Source of the DNA: an uncultured Mogibacterium sp.
GTDB taxonomy: Bacteria; Bacillota; Clostridia; Peptostreptococcales; Anaerovoracaceae
Direction of reading: 5' to 3'
Length of the DNA: 64,000 bases
Assembly: GCF_938041965.1 (NCBI RefSeq)
Contig: NZ_CALISE010000005.1
Location: 12,941 to 76,940, forward strand
This document shows, one piece after another, positions 63,881-64,000 of this stretch (its first letter is position 1; each line of letters opens with the position of its first letter). The notes under the pieces were generated by a model, which had not been told where the DNA came from, made no database searches, and worked only from the letters and a program-made list of their open reading frames with translations. The translations under genes and the position numbers were made by a program.

Positions 63881-64000
63881 TTATGCTTGCAGTTGAGAGC
63901 GTCTTTCAATAGGAGATATCCAGCCAAGTACAGCCATGGGAATCCTATTGGAACGACGCATATATCTATACATCTGTACTTTCAAATCCTCGAAGGAATA
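63881..64000 (-). pseudogene. C-terminal end of a transposase, cut by the window edge
   Basis: On the minus strand the frame from the window edge reads FEDLKVQMYRYMRRSNRIPM and then VLGWISPIERR to a TAA at 63881. IPM-x-V-L-G-W-x-S-P-x-E resembles the end of integrase-core transposases, with the usual Asn-x-x-P-M-R-P-L pattern. Whether the whole gene is intact cannot be seen; a broken copy is as likely as an intact one. Confidence 0.5.

Noticed and set aside
1..64000. CRISPR array, prophage or replication origin
   Set aside because: No regularly spaced repeats, no phage structural genes and no DnaA-box cluster were seen.

Overview
The window reads as one chromosomal stretch of a low-to-mid-GC anaerobic Firmicute (Clostridia). 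Pointers are a SCIFF-type ranthipeptide precursor with its radical SAM maturase, a CD1871A-type CXXC protein beside a polyferredoxin, an [FeFe]-hydrogenase HydE homologue, a ferredoxin-type aldo/keto reductase, an ADP-forming acyl-CoA synthetase subunit, strong AGGAGG ribosome binding sites, and the tig-clpP-clpX-lon-ysxC order. A relative of the Mogibacterium / Family XIII Eubacterium group is a reasonable guess, but this is inference only.

Layout. 0.2-5.9 kb: an unknown protein, then a secreted protein with three FMN-binding domains translationally coupled to a ferric-reductase-like membrane protein, and an ATP-grasp enzyme. 6.2-9 kb: a secreted HNH-type nuclease, Ogt, and an AT-rich AbiEi/AbiEii toxin-antitoxin pair behind a 35-bp palindrome. 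9.1-11.5 kb: TlpA-like lipoprotein, CXXC mini-protein and polyferredoxin, then a LOG protein. 11.7-17.1 kb: surface proteins, a rhodanese lipoprotein, and a TusA / TsuA (YeeE) thiosulfate-uptake pair; three genes here carry an in-frame TGA. 17.4-22.7 kb: MarR regulator, heterodimeric ABC exporter, NUDIX. 22.8-36 kb: mostly metabolism (nitroreductase, aldo/keto reductase, SulP transporter, phosphatase, patatin, MarR/OhrR, HydE, Ldh-like, GAPDH, acyl-CoA synthetase) and a universal-stress protein with a long acidic tail. 37-39.7 kb: SCIFF peptide, maturase, AEC transporter. 39.9-42.6 kb: rdgB, YihY, lipid kinase. 42.7-46.4 kb: an accessory scar with three broken insertion sequences, a 5'-truncated gene and a tiny membrane protein. 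46.5-63.7 kb: housekeeping (serA/serC, a degenerate DD-carboxypeptidase homologue, uvrC, tRNA-Leu, murI, CYTH, tig-clpP-clpX-lon-ysxC, hpt, NUDIX, xerD-like). The window ends inside a transposase.

The most unusual signal is codon usage. Three conserved or well-formed proteins (a zinc-finger-like lipoprotein, a Ser-rich membrane protein and the TsuA transporter) are each interrupted by one TGA but continue in frame to a TAA/TAG that fits the gene's expected end. Among the genes called here TGA ends only 3, against about 35 TAA and 19 TAG. This could mean UGA is read (as Trp, Sec or by readthrough), or that a small patch has gathered nonsense mutations. Other points: a SCIFF peptide in which one of the six cysteines and the likely acceptor Thr are both Ser, a DD-peptidase-like protein with all three catalytic motifs altered, and a XerD homologue lacking three of the six usual catalytic residues.
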